Made by a program: the position numbers and the translations under genes. From Luteimonas yindakuii (GTDB lineage: Bacteria > Pseudomonadota > Gammaproteobacteria > Xanthomonadales > Xanthomonadaceae): a stretch of 64,000 nucleotides of DNA. The DNA lies in NCBI RefSeq assembly GCF_004803715.2, contig NZ_CP039383.2:868001-932000 (forward strand). The letters are read 5' to 3'. Each line of letters starts with the position of its first letter. Position 1 is the first letter of the stretch. The notes beneath the pieces are model-generated. The model was not told where the DNA came from. It saw only the letters and a list, made by a program, of their open reading frames with translations, and made no database searches. Shown here in pieces: positions 61,050 to 64,000 of the stretch.

Positions 61050-63467
61050 TCAGAAGCGGTAGCTGGCCGACAGCCAGAGATTGCGCCGCTGGTCCTTCAC
61101 CAGGTAGTCGTCGACGCAGACATAACTGTCGCGGGTGTCGGCGAGGGTGCAGGTCTGCTCGATGAAGTCCTTGTCGAACAGGTTGTTGATACGCGCGTTG
61201 AGCCGGAACGCGTCGGTGATCCGCCACGAGGCACCGAGGTAGAACACGGTGTAGTCGGCGTACCAGCGCTCCTGGCCGGCCACCGCGTCGTAGTCGCGGT
61301 AGCGGTCGTAGCGGCCTTCGCCGATCAGCGACACCGTCAGCACGTCGATCGGCATCCATTCCAGCGTCGCATTGGCGATGTGCTCGGCGGGGTTGCCGGT
61401 GACCGGTCGGCCGGCGTCGTCGCCGCTCTTCTGCTCGGAGCGCGTCCAGGTGTAGTTGCCGCGCAGCGCCAGGGTGTCGGTCAGGTCGGCGTGCGCGGCG
61501 AGTTCCACGCCACGGGTTTCGGCGCGGTCGATGTTCACCCGCTGGCTGAAGGTCGTGTAGCCGAGCGCGGCCCAGCCCGGCCCGATGTCGACGCAGTAGC
61601 CGCTGCCCGCCGGTGCCACCTCGCAGTTGGCGAAGTTGTCACCGGTGGCGATCTTGTCCCTGAAGCGGTTGTAGAACGCGGTGGCGTTGAAGCCCCAGCG
61701 CCCCCCGTCGTAATAGGTCGCCAGCTCCACGTTGGTGCTGGTCTCGGGCTGCAGGGTCGGCGTGCCGACCATCGGCGAGACGCCTTGGCCACCGAATCCG
61801 GTGATACCGGGGAACAGGTAGTTCGGCTTCGGCGCCTTGTAGCCGGTGCTGATGCCGCCCTTCACCGTCCACGCCTGGCTGGCATCCCAGACCAGGTAGG
61901 CGCGTGGGCTGACATGGCTGCCGAAGATGTTGTGGTGGTCGTAGCGCAGGCCGAAGGTGGCGGTGAGGTCGTCGGTGAACGCCCAGTTGTCCTCGGCGAA
62001 CAGCGCCCACTGCCGGTGCTTCTGGATGGTGCCGTCGCGGAAGCCCGCGCCGTCCATGCCGAATACGCCGTCCTCCATGTCGGTGTCGTCGTACTGGCCG
62101 CCGACGGTGACCACGTGGTCGCCCAGCGGCAACTCCAGCATGGTGTCGAACACCAGGCCCTCGAGCTCCAGCGTGCGCAGCTGCCTTGGCAGGAAGGCCT
62201 GCAGGCGTGCGAGTTCCGCGGCGGTCAGGCGACTGGATTCGATGCCAGCCAGGCCGGTGCCGTTGTTGCAGTAGGCGGCCTGCCCGCGACGCGCGCAGAC
62301 GTCGTTCCACAAGGTCTGCAGTTCGCCGCGTTCGGCGACGGTGAGCGGCAGCGAACGGCCGAGATTGCTGCTTTCGTGCCGGGTGAGGCTGGTGGTGCTG
62401 GTGCCGAAGGACCAGCGGCCGACATGGCTCAGCGCGAGCTGGTCGCGCTCGTAACGCTGGTAGGCGGTGTAGCCGACGCGCGGCTGCACCACGCGGCGGG
62501 TCACGGTGCCGGTGCCGCCGGGCGCGGGGATCACCGCGTTGCCGGTCCGCCACAGGCTCTCGATGCTGTCGAGCGTGCCGGTCTGGCCGCTGGAGTTGTC
62601 GTACTTCAGCCGCGAGCGGTCGTAGTCGAGGAGGATGTCGTGGTCGTCGTTCGGAGTGAACGCAAGGCGCACGCCGGCATTCCAGTTGGTCGCGGCGACC
62701 TGCTTGCCGCCACCGCCGAAGCCGAGCGTGCGGTCCCACAGCGTGCCGTCGGGCAGCGGCAGCGGATCCCAGTCGGGAATCGACTCGTCGCGGTCGTACC
62801 AGCTGCCGCGCACCGCCAGCCCGAGCCGTTCGGCGACCAGTGGCCCGCCCACGTACAGATCTGTCTTGCGCGCATCGCCGAATTCGTCTTCCTGCTGGAA
62901 GGTATGTGCCTGGGTCACGGCGCCATGCCAGGCCGTGCCGACCTTGCGGGTGATGATGTTGACCACCCCGCCCATCGCGTCGGAGCCGTACAGCGTCGAC
63001 ATCGGCCCGCGCACCACCTCGATGCGCTCGATCGCCTCCATCGGCGGCACGAAGCTGAACTGCCCGCCGCCGAAGTTGTTCGGATAGAGGTCGCCGACAT
63101 TGCTCTGACGGCGACCGTCGATCAGCACCAGCGTGTAGTCCGATCCCAGGCCACGCATGCTGATGGTGGCCTCGCCGTTCTTGTCGGTGCTCTCCATGCC
63201 GACGTCGAGCCCCTCGATGTCGCGCAGCGCATCGACGAGGTTGGCGTACGGGCGGCGGGCGAGCTCGTCGCGGGTGACGACGGTGATGCTGGCCGGCGCG
63301 TCGGTGATCTTCTGCTCGAAACCGGTGGCGGTGACCACGATGGTGTCGAAATCACGGGTCTGCAGGGCCGGATCGGCGAGCACCTGGCCGCTCAGGCCGA
63401 AGGCGAGGGCGATGGTCAACAGGTGGCGGCGCGGGCGGGTATGCCGGCGAGGGGAAACTGCGTGCAT
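61050..63467 (-). CDS. TonB-dependent outer-membrane receptor (siderophore/metal type)
   Basis: 805 residues. The signal peptide from ATG 63467 ends VLA. A plug domain follows (TIVVTATGFEQKITDAPASI, RGLGSDYTLVLIDGRRQ, RIEVVRGPMSTLYGSDAMGG), then a beta barrel closing with LSASYRF, whose terminal Phe is the outer-membrane signal. The FepA/BfrA-like plug suggests ferric siderophore uptake. A Fur box and -10 about 100 nt upstream support iron control. GGAG precedes the start. The neighbouring Rieske gene is on the same strand. Confidence 0.93.
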   Translation of the reverse strand: MHAVSPRRHTRPRRHLLTIALAFGLSGQVLADPALQTRDFDTIVVTATGFEQKITDAPASITVVTRDELARRPYANLVDALRDIEGLDVGMESTDKNGEATISMRGLGSDYTLVLIDGRRQSNVGDLYPNNFGGGQFSFVPPMEAIERIEVVRGPMSTLYGSDAMGGVVNIITRKVGTAWHGAVTQAHTFQQEDEFGDARKTDLYVGGPLVAERLGLAVRGSWYDRDESIPDWDPLPLPDGTLWDRTLGFGGGGKQVAATNWNAGVRLAFTPNDDHDILLDYDRSRLKYDNSSGQTGTLDSIESLWRTGNAVIPAPGGTGTVTRRVVQPRVGYTAYQRYERDQLALSHVGRWSFGTSTTSLTRHESSNLGRSLPLTVAERGELQTLWNDVCARRGQAAYCNNGTGLAGIESSRLTAAELARLQAFLPRQLRTLELEGLVFDTMLELPLGDHVVTVGGQYDDTDMEDGVFGMDGAGFRDGTIQKHRQWALFAEDNWAFTDDLTATFGLRYDHHNIFGSHVSPRAYLVWDASQAWTVKGGISTGYKAPKPNYLFPGITGFGGQGVSPMVGTPTLQPETSTNVELATYYDGGRWGFNATAFYNRFRDKIATGDNFANCEVAPAGSGYCVDIGPGWAALGYTTFSQRVNIDRAETRGVELAAHADLTDTLALRGNYTWTRSEQKSGDDAGRPVTGNPAEHIANATLEWMPIDVLTVSLIGEGRYDRYRDYDAVAGQERWYADYTVFYLGASWRITDAFRLNARINNLFDKDFIEQTCTLADTRDSYVCVDDYLVKDQRRNLWLSASYRF

Positions 63468-63567
63468 CCAGGTGGCTCCGGGAATCGGGACGGAAGGATC
63501 CTGAAGCCGGGTCTGGCGGTGGCTGGACGGCGTCGCAGGAGGGAGGCGGCTCCCGCCTCCGATGCGA

Positions 63568-63591
63568 ATTATAATGAGAACGATTCGCAAT
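63568..63591 (-). promoter_or_regulatory. Fur box and -10 TATAAT of the TonB receptor
   Basis: On the minus strand ATTGCGAATCGTTCTCATT (63591-63573) is close to the 19-base Fur consensus of alternating GAATCATTCTC type. TATAAT (63573-63568) follows at once. Fur with iron would cover the promoter and block RNA polymerase. The predicted leader to the receptor start is about 95 nt. Confidence 0.75.
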
Positions 63592-63629
63592 AAAAGACGG
63601 CTGCGCGCATTTTTTCTGCAGCCGCCCGC

Positions 63630-63950
63630 TCAGCGGTCGTCGCGGGTCCAGATCCCGCCGTCGCGCAGCTCGACCGGAAATTTCACCACCGGCCCGTACG
63701 CGGGCGGGCACAGCGGGCGGCCGTCGCGGATATCGAAGCGGGCGCCATGCAGGGCGCACTCGACGCTGCCCTCGGAAGCGTCGAAATGGCCGGCCGAGAG
63801 CTCGAAATCCTCGTGGCTGCAGCGGTCTTCCAGTGCGTAGTACGCACCGTCGAGGTTGAACACCAGGATCGGCGTGTCACCGTCCCAGGCTACGCGGGTC
63901 TCGCCGGGCAGCAGCTCGGCGGTGGTGCAGACGAAGGTCCAGTCGCTCAT
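63630..63950 (-). CDS. Rieske [2Fe-2S] ferredoxin-like protein
   Basis: 106 residues. The cluster ligands are Cys44 and His46 (CSHEDF) and Cys65 and His68 (CALHGARF), in the standard Rieske spacing of soluble non-haem oxygenase ferredoxins. It lacks a signal peptide or membrane segment, so it is a cytoplasmic electron carrier. The partner is unknown. The TACAAT box 6 nt before the ATG suggests a leaderless mRNA. The last 50 nt of the window hold no gene. Confidence 0.93.
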   Translation of the reverse strand: MSDWTFVCTTAELLPGETRVAWDGDTPILVFNLDGAYYALEDRCSHEDFELSAGHFDASEGSVECALHGARFDIRDGRPLCPPAYGPVVKFPVELRDGGIWTRDDR

Positions 63951-63956
63951 GTGCGC

Positions 63957-63962
63957 ATTGTA
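63957..63962 (-). promoter_or_regulatory. -10 box TACAAT, 6 nt from ATG (leaderless candidate)
   Basis: TACAAT on the minus strand is separated by 6 nt from the Rieske ATG (63950). It is the best-matching of the leaderless-type boxes in the window. No ribosome binding site fits between. Confidence 0.55.
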
Positions 63963-64000
63963 GGGAGTCCGCGCGTGCCCGCCGCGGTTGCGTGCGGACG

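Noticed and set aside
60786..63593. 935-codon plus-strand frame opposite the TonB receptor
   Set aside because: Val/Gly/Ala/Arg-rich shadow; the receptor with signal peptide, plug and terminal Phe is on the minus strand.

Overview
The window is chromosomal DNA of very high GC content from a gammaproteobacterium. It is most likely a member of the Xanthomonadaceae/Lysobacteraceae (Lysobacter, Luteimonas or a relative). The inference rests on gene neighbourhoods: proC-yggS-pilT-pilU, kdsD-kdsC-lptCAB-rpoN-hpf-hprK-rapZ-EIIA-HPr-EI-mgtE, purM-purN followed by DUF3108 genes, a XanB-type bifunctional mannose enzyme and a CysNC fusion. No phage, insertion sequence, CRISPR array, rRNA or tRNA gene was seen. 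The gene content is mostly housekeeping.

Layout. 1-305: truncated YceI-family gene. 464-7544: two tandem paralogous hybrid sensor kinases with periplasmic propellers; the first carries an apparent 1-nt deletion. 7604-13603: four-gene DNA repair cassette (exonuclease, ATP-dependent ligase, Lhr-type helicase, metallophosphoesterase). 13628-18516 (minus): DMT transporter, hemE, a frameshifted WGR-domain gene, a fused aroK-aroB ORF and a glycerate kinase. 18534-20414: pdxH, a metal/cobalamin-binding-type protein and DoxX. 20514-25986: DUF4426 lipoprotein, proC and yggS facing pilT and pilU, then a DUF72 gene. 26136-31504: sodA, an intergenic region with a large inverted repeat, an FKBP isomerase, yqgE-ruvX-pyrB and an amino-acid permease. 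31557-44487 (minus): cold-shock/DUF1294, mgtE, PTS EI/HPr/EIIA, rapZ, hprK, hpf, rpoN and the Lpt/KDO genes, interrupted by a plus-strand pair of unknown small genes at 36348-37015. 44616-46176: ibaG-murA. 46267-49457 (minus): purM-purN and two DUF3108 genes. 49613-52622: DUF2066, PerM-like and hda. 52619-57671: murU-like, xanB, cysD and cysNC. 57791-63950: small membrane protein, M20 peptidase, ComEA-like protein, HutD, a Fur-box-controlled TonB receptor and a Rieske protein.

How the genes work together. Envelope supply is well represented: KDO synthesis, LPS transport, MurA and MurU for peptidoglycan, and GDP-mannose from XanB. A PTS phosphorelay without a visible permease (EI, HPr, EIIA, HPr kinase, RapZ) sits beside sigma-54 and the ribosome hibernation factor, which suggests a nutrient-sensing regulatory hub. 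The EIIA-Ntr gene expected between hpf and hprK is not there.

The main points for a second look are the unknown small gene pair at 36348-37015, the AroK-AroB fusion, the two frameshifted genes, a palindrome-bearing in-frame insertion in the Lhr helicase, a large inverted repeat at 27083-27175, and a recurring -10-like box exactly 6 nt upstream of ATG codons (leaderless transcription), including a symmetric divergent version between the glycerate kinase and pdxH.
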